DNA of 64,000 bases from Streptomyces sp. DSM 110735 (GTDB lineage Bacteria > Actinomycetota > Actinomycetes > Streptomycetales > Streptomycetaceae). Shown here one piece after another: positions 26,088 through 34,090 of the stretch (position 1 is the stretch's first letter; each line of letters opens with the position of its first letter). The position numbers were made by a program, and so were the translations under genes. The notes beneath the pieces are model-generated. The model ran no database searches. It saw nothing but the letters and a program-made list of their open reading frames with translations, and had not been told where the DNA came from. Location of the stretch: contig NZ_JACYHF010000010.1 in NCBI RefSeq assembly GCF_016482685.1, forward strand, positions 124,001 to 188,000, given 5' to 3'.

Positions 26088-26972
26088 ATGAGCGAGTCGA
26101 CGAGCGAACGCATCGCCAAGGACGCGATCGGCCGGTACGGCGTCTGGAGCGTGGGACTGCGCTCCGAGTACCCCGACCGGCGCGACGCGATCGCCGAGGC
26201 GGCGGCGGAACTGGAACAACTCGGCTACGGCGCCGCCTGGTTGGGCGGCAGCAGCGCCCCGCGCCACGCCCTCCCGCTGCTCGGGGCGACCTCCCGTCTG
26301 GTCGTCGGCACGAGCATCCAGAGCATCTGGCAGTACGACGCGGCGGACAGCGCGGCGCAGTTCTCCGAGGTGGACTCCACCTACCCCGGTCGCTTCCTGC
26401 TCGGTCTCGGCGTGAGCCACGCCAAGCTGGCGGAGCAGTACAAGCGCCCGTTCTCGGCGCTGGTCTCCTACCTCGACGAGCTGGACAAGGCAGGTGTCCC
26501 GGCGGGGCGCCGGGTGCTGGCGGCGCTCGGTCCCAAGACCCTGGAGCTGTCCGGCGAGCGCGCCCTGGGGGCGATCCCCTACCTGGTCACCCCCGAGCAC
26601 ACCGCCGAGGCGCGCGACATCCTGGGTCCCGAGCCGCTGCTCGCGCCGGAACTCGGCGTGGTCCTGGAGCCCGACCCGGCCCGCGCCCGCGCGCTGGCCC
26701 GTGGCCATGTCGCGATGTACCTCCAGCTCCCGAACTACACCAACGCCTGGCGCCGCCTCGGCTTCACCGACGCCGACCTCGCCGACGGCGGCAGCGACCG
26801 TCTGATCGACGCGCTGTACGCCTGGGGCGACCCCGGCCGCATCCGCGACCGCGTCGAGTCCTTTCTCACGGCGGGCGCCGACCATGTCGCCCTCCAGGTC
26901 GTCGAGGAGGACACCTCCCGCGACGACCTGCCGCGCGAGGCGTGGCGCAGGCTGGCGTCGATCCTGTTCTGA
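26088..26972 (+). CDS. F420-dependent LLM-class oxidoreductase (TIGR03620-like)
   Basis: A 294-residue luciferase-fold enzyme, with 'GRYGVWSVGLRSEYPDRRD' at the start, 'ELEQLGYGAAWLGGSSA', 'RLVVGTSIQSIWQYDAADSA' and 'YPGRFLLGLGVSHAKLAEQY'. This is the pattern of the coenzyme-F420 branch abundant in actinobacteria. The ATG at 26088 follows GGAGGGAC; an upstream GTG gives a 20-residue extension with no conserved content. Stands alone; substrate unknown. Confidence 0.88.
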   Translation: MSESTSERIAKDAIGRYGVWSVGLRSEYPDRRDAIAEAAAELEQLGYGAAWLGGSSAPRHALPLLGATSRLVVGTSIQSIWQYDAADSAAQFSEVDSTYPGRFLLGLGVSHAKLAEQYKRPFSALVSYLDELDKAGVPAGRRVLAALGPKTLELSGERALGAIPYLVTPEHTAEARDILGPEPLLAPELGVVLEPDPARARALARGHVAMYLQLPNYTNAWRRLGFTDADLADGGSDRLIDALYAWGDPGRIRDRVESFLTAGADHVALQVVEEDTSRDDLPREAWRRLASILF

Positions 26973-27004
26973 CCTGTTCCGACGGTTTCCGGGAGCGCGG
27001 CGGG

Positions 27005-27706
27005 CTACAGCAGCGCCCGCTCCGCCGCGCTCCACGCCGTACTGGTGACGACGTACAGCGCGGCGGCGAGCGGCACGACCGCGACCGTGACCAGGGTGAG
27101 GAAGGACATGAACGGCATGACCTTCCCGACGGTGCCGAGCCCCGGGACGGCGTTCTCCTGTGTCATGACGGGGTTCTCGGCCGCCAGCTTCCTGGTGGTG
27201 CGGTAGTTGACGGTGGCGACGGCCGCGACGACGGCGAACAGGGCGAGGTAGACGACCCCGGCCGCCCCGAACACCCCGCCGGTGCCGAGCGCGTCGGCCC
27301 AGCGGCCGCCGAGCGGGGCACCGAACAGGTCGTGCGCGAGCAGCCCGTTGCTCCCGCCGCCGATCGTCGTGTTGGAGAACAGGTGGTAGAGCAGGAAGAA
27401 GGCGGGCATCTGGAGCAGGCTCGGCAGCAGTCCCGCGAACGGTGAGACCTTCTCCTCCGCGTGCAGTCGCGCCACCGCCGCCCGCAGCCGCTCCGGGTCC
27501 TTCGCGTGCCGCGTCCGCAGCTCCGCGAGCCGTGGCCGCAGCGCGGTCTGCGCCCGCCGTCCGCGCGCGGCGGCGCGGGACAGCGGATGCACGAGGAGCC
27601 GTACGAGCGCGGTGAACAGGACGATCGCGGCGGCGGCCGCGGAGGCGTGGCAGAGCGGCTGGAGCAGGCTCGCGAGCTGCTCGACGAGCCGGGCGAAGAC
27701 GGACAT
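27005..27706 (-). CDS. YidC/Oxa1-family membrane protein insertase (second paralogue type)
   Basis: A 233-residue polytopic protein. The insertase core is visible: 'AIVLFTALVRLLVHPLSRAA', the coiled cytoplasmic loop ('RPRLAELRTRHAKDPERLRA'), 'GLLPSLLQMPAFFLLYHLFS' and 'MPFMSFLTLVTVAVVPLAAA'. The large periplasmic domain of proteobacterial YidC is absent, as in Gram-positives. It lacks the long basic tail of the main actinobacterial YidC next to rnpA, so it is probably an accessory insertase. AGGG precedes ATG 27706. Confidence 0.88.
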   Translation of the reverse strand: MSVFARLVEQLASLLQPLCHASAAAAAIVLFTALVRLLVHPLSRAAARGRRAQTALRPRLAELRTRHAKDPERLRAAVARLHAEEKVSPFAGLLPSLLQMPAFFLLYHLFSNTTIGGGSNGLLAHDLFGAPLGGRWADALGTGGVFGAAGVVYLALFAVVAAVATVNYRTTRKLAAENPVMTQENAVPGLGTVGKVMPFMSFLTLVTVAVVPLAAALYVVTSTAWSAAERALL

Positions 27707-27832
27707 GGGTGGGACCCTCCGGAAGTGGGGTGCGTCGTGCCGGGTGTGGCGCATGGCAGGGCGGCATGACGACGCACGCGGGAAGCACGAAGAAGCCCGG
27801 AACCCGGTCGGGGTTCCCTATTGCTTCTCCGG

Positions 27833-28156
27833 CTACGCGTGGATCGCCGGGAGGGCGATTCCGGGAGCCCGGGGCCGACGGCGGCCGGCCGCATCGGGAT
27901 CACGCTGCGGCAGGAAGGCCGTACGCCGGTCCCGGTCGCGTATCGCCGTACGCACGCGGGTGCGGGGTACGGCGGGGACGCGGCGGGCGACCAGCGAGCA
28001 GACGGTGAGCGCGGAGGCGGCCGCGGTGGTCGCGGCGAGGGCGACGGCGGCGGAGAGCGTGCCGGTGCCGAGGAGGGCGGCCTGGAGCAGCAGAAGCTGC
28101 ACGAAGACGAGCGGGACGACGACCGGTCGCACCGACACCACCCCCTGCCCCTGCAC
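27833..28156 (-). CDS. Small membrane protein (DUF6412-like)
   Basis: About 107 residues. Two adjacent hydrophobic helices ('PLVFVQLLLLQAALLGTG' and 'SAAVALAATTAAASALTVCS') are followed by a very basic tail rich in Arg and Pro. The start is uncertain: GTG codons at 28156, 28141 and 28138 are all possible. Located just upstream of the YidC-like gene on the same strand (gap 126 nt), an arrangement I associate with DUF6412 proteins. Possibly a companion of the insertase; function unknown. Confidence 0.6.
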   Translation of the reverse strand: MQGQGVVSVRPVVVPLVFVQLLLLQAALLGTGTLSAAVALAATTAAASALTVCSLVARRVPAVPRTRVRTAIRDRDRRTAFLPQRDPDAAGRRRPRAPGIALPAIHA

Positions 28157-28299
28157 TCGCTCGTGGATCTTCTCTTGTCTGGGAACGCGGGAGATCCCGC
28201 AGTGGTTCCGGATTCGAAGAGAAATCCCGGAATTCCCCCGGAGGTCGATGCCGGACGCACCCTCCACCTGTGTCGGTGGTCGGCAGTACGGTGTCACCC

Positions 28300-29322
28300 A
28301 TGCGCCCCGACACGCCTGCCGAGAACGTCGACCACACCGCTGAGGCGGCACGCCTGGAGCGGACCGCCGGGCTGTATCCGGAGGACGCGGAAGCGCTGCT
28401 GCTGCGCGCCGCGGCCCACCTGGAGCTGTCCGGCGACCGCCCCGCGGCGACCGCGCTGTACGACCGCCTGCTGTCCGGCGCGGCTCCGCTGGACCACCCT
28501 CAGCTCGTCCGCGCGCTCAAGGCGTCGAACCTGTGGGAGTACGGTCACGAGGCGGAGGCGCGCGCGATCATCGACGGCATCCGCATGGCGGCTCCGCGCG
28601 ACCCGGCGCCCTGGGTGATCGTGGCGGAGTCCCTGGAGTCGCACGACGAACTGGAAGCGGCGCACGAGACGTACTCGGAGGGCGCGCGGCTGCTCCTGGC
28701 CGACGTCCCGGAGCGCCCGCCGTACGCGACCCACGCCCTGCTCTTCGGTCGTCACCGGGTCCGCCGGATGCTGGGGCTGCCCCACGACGACTGGGACGGC
28801 GTGGCCGACACCCTGCACGCCTCCCCGGTCTCCCTGGACGAACTCCACGACCCCAAGCGCGTGTGGTCCCTCGGCTCGGACAACCCCGCCGAACTGGAAG
28901 CGGAGATCTCCCGCCTCCACGCCGAACTCAACGCCGCCCGCGAGGCCCTCTCCCGCCCCTTCCCGGTCGCCGTCCTCCACTGGCCCGCCCCCGAACTCAC
29001 CGAACTCCTCACGGCGTACCCCTCCCTGACCTCCGAATACCCCACCCACGACCACCACCTCCACCTCATAGAAACCTCCCTCCGCGAACTCGCCACCTCC
29101 GGCACCCCCAACCTCGGCATCGTCACCGGCACGGTCCCCTCCTACGAGGCGTTCGCGGCCTCGGAGGGCGCGTCCCCCTCCGACGCGGCGCTGCTCCCGC
29201 AGTACGCGACGACTCTGGCGGCACGGGGGTTGGCGGCGGAGTGGCCGCCGGAGCGGGGGGCGGGGTGTTGGTGCGGGTCGGGGACGCCGTACACGGAATG
29301 CCACAGGACTCCGCAAGCCTGA
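28300..29322 (+). CDS. TPR-like protein with C-terminal SEC-C zinc motif
   Basis: A 340-residue soluble protein. The N-terminal half is helical repeats ('DAEALLLRAAAHLELSGDRP'), the middle is a helical/charged domain, and the C-terminus ends in a SEC-C motif 'CWCGSGTPYTECH', which binds zinc and is found on SecA and many regulators. The start ATG 28300 has no good ribosome binding site; a GTG at 28270 is the alternative. Role unknown. It marks the core-genome side of the left border of the accessory island. Confidence 0.75.
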   Translation: MRPDTPAENVDHTAEAARLERTAGLYPEDAEALLLRAAAHLELSGDRPAATALYDRLLSGAAPLDHPQLVRALKASNLWEYGHEAEARAIIDGIRMAAPRDPAPWVIVAESLESHDELEAAHETYSEGARLLLADVPERPPYATHALLFGRHRVRRMLGLPHDDWDGVADTLHASPVSLDELHDPKRVWSLGSDNPAELEAEISRLHAELNAAREALSRPFPVAVLHWPAPELTELLTAYPSLTSEYPTHDHHLHLIETSLRELATSGTPNLGIVTGTVPSYEAFAASEGASPSDAALLPQYATTLAARGLAAEWPPERGAGCWCGSGTPYTECHRTPQA

Positions 29323-29408
29323 GGTGACCGGCGTCCCAGAATGCGGAGCCGGTCGCCTCGGCCGGGCGCCCGCGTCCGAACGACATGTACGCCTGAGGCG
29401 CGACACCA

Positions 29409-29861
29409 TTGGACAACGTGAAACCCTCCTCCCCTGACGTCTCGGCGCGCATGTCCCGCCAGGCCGGCAAGGACACGAATGCCGAGCTGGCCGTGCGCCG
29501 TCTGCTGCACGCGGCCGGTATGCGTTACCGCGTGGAGTACCCCGTGCCCGGCATGGCTCGGCGACGCATCGACGTGGCGTTCACCCGGACCAAGGTCGCG
29601 GTTCTGATCGACGGGTGTTTCTGGCACGGCTGCCCACTTCACGCCACGCAGCCGAAGGCCAATGCCGAGTGGTGGCGCAACAAGCTCGACCGGAACATGG
29701 CCCGTGATCGGGAGACGACGGAACACCTGACGGCACAAGGCTGGACGGTGTTGCGGTTCTGGGAGCACGAAGCTCCCGAGGAAGTGACCGCGCGCGTACG
29801 CGCCACTGTGGAACAGCGTCTGGCAGAACGCGCGCCGAAGGGAGAAGCGTGGGGGATCTGA
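29409..29861 (+). CDS. vsr: Very short patch repair-type endonuclease (Vsr)
   Basis: A 150-residue PD-(D/E)XK-fold nuclease. 'MSRQAGKDTNAELAVRRLLH' is the usual N-terminus; 'RRRIDVAFTRTKVAVLIDG' carries the catalytic Asp; 'CFWHGCPLHATQPKAN' holds the metal and phosphate His residues; 'GWTVLRFWEHE' closes the fold. Vsr nicks 5' of T in T:G mismatches left by deamination of 5-methylcytosine, and so accompanies C5 methyltransferases. The start is TTG 29409 (GAGG 10 nt upstream) or GTG 29418. It overlaps the next gene by 13 nt. First gene of the island. Confidence 0.92.
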   Translation: MDNVKPSSPDVSARMSRQAGKDTNAELAVRRLLHAAGMRYRVEYPVPGMARRRIDVAFTRTKVAVLIDGCFWHGCPLHATQPKANAEWWRNKLDRNMARDRETTEHLTAQGWTVLRFWEHEAPEEVTARVRATVEQRLAERAPKGEAWGI

Positions 29862-30844
29862 CCTTCGTCGACGTGTGCTCCGGAGCGGGCGGCCTGGCTC
29901 TCGGACTGGAGCAAGCGGGGTTCGAGCCGCGCCTGTTGCTGGACGACGACGAGCTCGCCGTCACGACTCTGCGGGCCAACCGGCCGCAGTGGAACGTACT
30001 GACATCTGATCTGCTGGATTTCGACCCGTCCGAACACCCAGTGAGTTACGACGTGGACCTCCTCGCCGCTGGCCTCCCCAGAGTGAGATCCAGTGCGACC
30101 GCGCGCCGAGTGGACACCGGCATCGAGGAGCGGCTCCTGGAAGCGACCGTGTATCTCGTCCACGCGATCAGACCGCGCGCGGTGCTGATCGAGAACGTTC
30201 CGGAGCTCGTCCACGCGGACGCCCATCGACGCTTCCGTGACTTCGTGCATTCCGAGCTGCATCACTTGGGGTACGCGTTGAACTGGTTCGTCATGAACGC
30301 AGTCGACTTCGGTGTTCCCCAGAGCCGGAAGCACGGCGTGCTGGTGGCCGTACGCCAGGAGTGGGCCGAAGCATTTCGACCGCCGGTGCCGACAGTCACG
30401 GAACCGATGACCGTCGGCACTGCTCTGCGGCCGTCCATGGCCGCACGCGGTTGGGCGGACGCCGACCGCTGGGCCGCTGGCGCCGACCAGCCCGCTCCGA
30501 CGCTGGTGGGCGGTTCGAAGAACCGGGGCGGCGCCGACCTCGGCCCCAGCAGGGCGAAGCAGAAGTGGGCGACGATGGGCGTGAACGCGCATACCGTAGG
30601 TGACCGGGTTCCCGGCCCGGACTTCATCTGGGCCCCGGCACTCGGCAGGGACAACATGGTGAAACTCACGGTCGAGCAGGCCGCGGTGCTGCAGGGGTTC
30701 CCCGTGTCCTGGCAGATCAGCGGGCTCAAGACGGCGCGGTACCGGCAGGTCGGCCACGCGACCCCGCCCCCGGTGGGGAACGCCCTGGGACGAGCCGTCG
30801 CCGAGGCCCTGAACAGTGATCCGGCACCTTCCGGAGCCGGCTAG
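29849..30844 (+). CDS. C5-cytosine methyltransferase homologue lacking the catalytic Cys
   Basis: A 331-residue Dcm-like protein. SAM motif I 'FVDVCSGAGGLALGLEQAGF', motif VI 'VLIENVPELV' and motif VIII-like 'DFGVPQSRKHGVLVAV' are clear. Motif IV, normally GGPPCQ with the nucleophilic Cys, reads 'AAGLPRVRSS': no Cys. Motif X reads 'GHATPPP' where GNAVPP is usual. It should bind SAM but not methylate by the standard mechanism, unless it complements the second methyltransferase 11 nt downstream. The GTG at 29849 has GGGAG upstream and overlaps vsr. No frameshift evident, so it is not simple decay. Confidence 0.88.
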   Translation: MGDLTFVDVCSGAGGLALGLEQAGFEPRLLLDDDELAVTTLRANRPQWNVLTSDLLDFDPSEHPVSYDVDLLAAGLPRVRSSATARRVDTGIEERLLEATVYLVHAIRPRAVLIENVPELVHADAHRRFRDFVHSELHHLGYALNWFVMNAVDFGVPQSRKHGVLVAVRQEWAEAFRPPVPTVTEPMTVGTALRPSMAARGWADADRWAAGADQPAPTLVGGSKNRGGADLGPSRAKQKWATMGVNAHTVGDRVPGPDFIWAPALGRDNMVKLTVEQAAVLQGFPVSWQISGLKTARYRQVGHATPPPVGNALGRAVAEALNSDPAPSGAG

Positions 30845-30855
30845 ACTTCACCCTC

Positions 30856-32214
30856 ATGACCAGTTCGGCGCCCCCCCAGCACGTCCTCGACAACCCTTTT
30901 GTCCTGGATCTGTTCTCGGGCCCCGGAGGGCTGGACGTGGCGGCGCACGCACTGGACATCCCCAGTCTCGGCATCGAGTGGGACAAGAGCGCCTGCCTGA
31001 CCCGGTACGCAGCAGGGTTGGACACCCTCCACGCCGATGTGAGCGCGTTTCGTCGGAACAGCTTCGAGTCGCTTCCGCCGGAGATCAACATCCTCGCCGG
31101 TGGTCCTCCGTGCCAGACGTACTCGGTGGCCGGACACGGCGCCGGTCGTGAGGCCCTGGAAAAGGTCAAGAAATTCATCGACCGTCTGATAGCAGGCGAG
31201 TCCGACGAAGAGATCGACAAGGGCCTGAGCAGACTCAGCGACCCGCGCACCGCACTGGTCCTGGAGCCTCTCCGCTACGCCGTCCGGGCGACCAGGAGTC
31301 CGAACCGGGACCACCGTCCGTACGACGTCATCGTCCTGGAGCAGGTGCCCACGGTCGCCCCGGTCTGGACGCGCTACGCCGAGGCGCTGCGGGACAAGGG
31401 GCTGCCCGACGGGACGAGGTACGAGGTCGCTGTCGGCGTTCTCGCCACCGAGACGTACGGGGTGCCTCAGACGCGATCGCGTGCGGTGCTGATCGCCCGA
31501 CGCGTAGGACTCGGCACGCCTCCGCTGCCGTCTCCGACCCATCGCGCCTACGAACGGAAGGTATGGAACCAGCGGGCCACCTCGACCGGTGACCAGGTCC
31601 GTCAGCCGACCCTGGACGACACCGGCGCGTCGAAGGCCCGGCAGCGCGGAGAAGAAGCGGCTGAGCACCTGCCCTCGTGGCGGTCGATGGCCGACGCGCT
31701 GCGCCGGCCGGTGGGCACTCATCTCGGTCGTTCGGCGTCCTTCCTGGTCCGCTCGAACTACGGCAGCGCCGGAAACCCGGGGCGCCGTGGTGTACGGACC
31801 GATCAGCAGCCCGCTGCCACCGTCACCGGGCGGATCTCTCGCTTCGTGGTCTTCGAACACCTCGACGAGAACATCGTCCACGAGGGCGCGCGGTTCACCA
31901 TGAACGAGGCGGGGATGCTGCAGAGCTTCCCCCCGGACTATCCGTGGTCCGGCAAGGCGCAGGCCCAGCAGGTGGGCAACGCCGTTCCGCCCGCGTTCGG
32001 TATGCACCTGTTGAGCGCCGCGCTCGGCCTCCCCGCGCCCGACGTCGAGGTCCTGCGCAAGCCGTGGCAGGCGGCCACGGAGGAGCAGCGGGCCAAGCTG
32101 CGGACCCACGGCTGTGGGGACGCGGACCACTGCACGGACAAGTGCCCGCGCGCCGAGGACCAGGTGCCGCCGCCCTCCTCACGCCCGCGCAGGACGGCGC
32201 CGGCCAAGCGGTAG
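30856..32214 (+). CDS. C5-cytosine DNA methyltransferase
   Basis: A 452-residue methyltransferase with intact catalytic centre: motif I 'FVLDLFSGPGGLDVAAHAL', motif IV 'LAGGPPCQTYSVAGHG' (catalytic Cys), motif VI 'IVLEQVPTVA' (EQV instead of ENV), motif VIII 'YGVPQTRSRAVLIARR' and motif X 'QQVGNAVPPAFG'. The target-recognition region lies between VIII and IX (about 240-330). A Cys/His-rich tail ('HGCGDADHCTDKC') may bind zinc. It probably protects self DNA within the island, in the role DrmMII plays in class 2 DISARM. Confidence 0.93.
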   Translation: MTSSAPPQHVLDNPFVLDLFSGPGGLDVAAHALDIPSLGIEWDKSACLTRYAAGLDTLHADVSAFRRNSFESLPPEINILAGGPPCQTYSVAGHGAGREALEKVKKFIDRLIAGESDEEIDKGLSRLSDPRTALVLEPLRYAVRATRSPNRDHRPYDVIVLEQVPTVAPVWTRYAEALRDKGLPDGTRYEVAVGVLATETYGVPQTRSRAVLIARRVGLGTPPLPSPTHRAYERKVWNQRATSTGDQVRQPTLDDTGASKARQRGEEAAEHLPSWRSMADALRRPVGTHLGRSASFLVRSNYGSAGNPGRRGVRTDQQPAATVTGRISRFVVFEHLDENIVHEGARFTMNEAGMLQSFPPDYPWSGKAQAQQVGNAVPPAFGMHLLSAALGLPAPDVEVLRKPWQAATEEQRAKLRTHGCGDADHCTDKCPRAEDQVPPPSSRPRRTAPAKR

Positions 32215-32219
32215 GTCGG

Positions 32220-33095
32220 TCAGCTCTTGTCCCGGCCCCTGACGGGCGCGGTCTCGAAGAGTTCCGCGAAGTACTCGGTGAGCGCGGCCACGGATTCCTC
32301 CGGAGCGGGAGCCTCGTCCGGGCCTTCCGGCAGTCCGCGCCGTGCGACCGGTCCGGCCGAGGCCGCACCTGCGATCCAGTCCCGCAACGGCGTGGGATCT
32401 CGAGGTTCGTCCGGCGCCAGGACGTCGTAGACGAGCGTCGCACCGGCCGCGTTGATCGCCGTGCTCAGGCCGTTGACCTCCCTGCCGTTGGCGACCCGGC
32501 CGTTCTTCAGGAGCCGGACCAGGGCCTGAGCCGTGGGGCGGTGGTCGATCAGTTCGAGGCGGAGAACCGTATGGATGAGGTCCTGGTTGCCGCAGGCCAC
32601 CTCCACGGGCTCGTAATCCGGTCCGTTCCGGAAGAGCTCTGCCGCCCACCACAGACGGGAGAAACACTGCCGGTCGCCAGGACCTCGGAAGCGCTCCGCA
32701 GCGATGCGAGGCTCCGGCTTCTTCGCCGTCGGCTCCGCCAGATGACGCCAGGCGACATAGTCGGGAGCGACGGCCAGGGCCAGGTGGTTCCACAGCCGCT
32801 TGTCCGCCGCCTCCCGCCGACTCAGGCGTAGCGTGGCGTGAAGCCGCGGCGCGAGCCACGCGTCGGCTCGGGTGCGATCCTCGCGAAACGCGAACATGGC
32901 GTCTTCCACCAGACTCCGTATCGGTTCGACCGACCACCTGGCGTCGTCCTCGGGGAGCGGCTCGACGACCTTGGCGAGATCGATGCCGGCGTGCACCCCT
33001 TCAGCCTTGAGCAGCTCCTCCGTGAGGAACGGTTCGGCGGCCGAGGTGGCGAGCAGGGCCAGCCGCTCCGGCACGTGGTTCGGTCTGGTGATCAC
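32220..33095 (-). CDS. DUF6339-like protein
   Basis: A 291-residue, mostly helical protein without membrane segments. Notable stretches are 'SREAADKRLWNHLALAVAPD' style charged helices, 'QCFSRLWWAAELFRNGPDYE' and 'NQDLIHTVLRLELIDHRPTA'. I associate this pattern with DUF6339, found in restriction/defence contexts, but no activity is known. The start ATG overlaps the preceding stop (ATGA at 33092-33095), so it is the last gene of a three-gene operon. It is convergent with the methyltransferase gene, with 5 nt between the stop codons. Confidence 0.7.
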   Translation of the reverse strand: MITRPNHVPERLALLATSAAEPFLTEELLKAEGVHAGIDLAKVVEPLPEDDARWSVEPIRSLVEDAMFAFREDRTRADAWLAPRLHATLRLSRREAADKRLWNHLALAVAPDYVAWRHLAEPTAKKPEPRIAAERFRGPGDRQCFSRLWWAAELFRNGPDYEPVEVACGNQDLIHTVLRLELIDHRPTAQALVRLLKNGRVANGREVNGLSTAINAAGATLVYDVLAPDEPRDPTPLRDWIAGAASAGPVARRGLPEGPDEAPAPEESVAALTEYFAELFETAPVRGRDKS

Positions 33096-34087
33096 GTGTC
33101 ACTCCCACGATTCATCTGTTCCAGGCTGCGGATGGCGTAGCCGAGCGCCTTGGCGGCATCTGCCCGGCGGACCGCCGCGTAATGGATACGGGTCTGCAGT
33201 TCCGCCCAGCCCGAGTCGCCGGTGCGCCGGCGATGGACCTCGCGCAGAGCCTGCTCGACATGGACGCCGGGAACCACGTCCGGGAGCATCTCCCGCAGCA
33301 CCTCGCCCTTCCAGTCGGTCGGGAAGACCGGGCCGCTGCCGGGTTCCACCTCCAGGTCGCCGACGGCGGCATGGAACACGGCGGTCCAGACATCGGTGGA
33401 CATCTGCGCGACCAGGAGGTCACGCACCTTTCCTTCCACTCCGGAGCCACCACCGTCCAGCAGCCTCATGACCCCCTCGACGTCGGTGTTCACGAACACG
33501 GTGGGAACGCGGGCCGCAGTGTCCACGATCCAGGGCGCGTCGGTGTAGGCGTGCAACCACTCCCTGGAGGTCTTGCTGAAGGAAGCTTTCTGGACATCCA
33601 GCTGGAGCCCACGAACTGGCTCGTCCGAGACGGTGTCGACGATCCAGCTTCGATCGGTCTCGGCGATGGCCCGGCCACGCACTCCGTCCACGGTTCCGAC
33701 GGCGTGCACGGCGAGGAAGGCTCGGCTCATGTGATCGTCTCGGAGCACCTCCAGGGAGCCGGACCAGTCCCGACCGTCGTCCCTGTCCCTCCTCAACCGT
33801 GCCACGGTGCGGCTGTTGGTCTCCCCGTCGCTCAGCACGGCCAGGACCTGCAGGTCCGACCAGGGCGCGTCCGACGCGTTCGCGCCGGGCGGCAGAGTGG
33901 CGGACAGCCCGATGGTCGCGGTCACCCAGTCGTGGTGACCCGCCGTCCCGAGCGCGACGGTCTGCTGCTGGGTCGAGTACGCGGACGTCTCGAGTCGATC
34001 GCGAGTGCCGTCGGGAAGCTTGAGGGAGACCGAGGTCACCCTGAGCGCGACCGGCCTGTTGAGTCGCTTGTACGGATAGATCTTCAC
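33092..34087 (-). CDS. Unknown protein of the GHKL/DUF6339 operon
   Basis: A 331-residue protein I do not recognise. The first half is beta-rich ('RPVALRVTSVSLKLPDGTRD', 'HHDWVTATIGLSATLPPGAN'). The second half is alpha-helical and ends with 'TRIHYAAVRRADAAKALGYA'. No signal peptide, transmembrane segment or nuclease motif visible. It sits 3 nt after the HTH-GHKL gene and overlaps the DUF6339 gene by 4 nt, so the three products are probably made in fixed ratio and may form a complex. Confidence 0.75.
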   Translation of the reverse strand: MKIYPYKRLNRPVALRVTSVSLKLPDGTRDRLETSAYSTQQQTVALGTAGHHDWVTATIGLSATLPPGANASDAPWSDLQVLAVLSDGETNSRTVARLRRDRDDGRDWSGSLEVLRDDHMSRAFLAVHAVGTVDGVRGRAIAETDRSWIVDTVSDEPVRGLQLDVQKASFSKTSREWLHAYTDAPWIVDTAARVPTVFVNTDVEGVMRLLDGGGSGVEGKVRDLLVAQMSTDVWTAVFHAAVGDLEVEPGSGPVFPTDWKGEVLREMLPDVVPGVHVEQALREVHRRRTGDSGWAELQTRIHYAAVRRADAAKALGYAIRSLEQMNRGSDT

Positions 34088-34090
34088 GCG

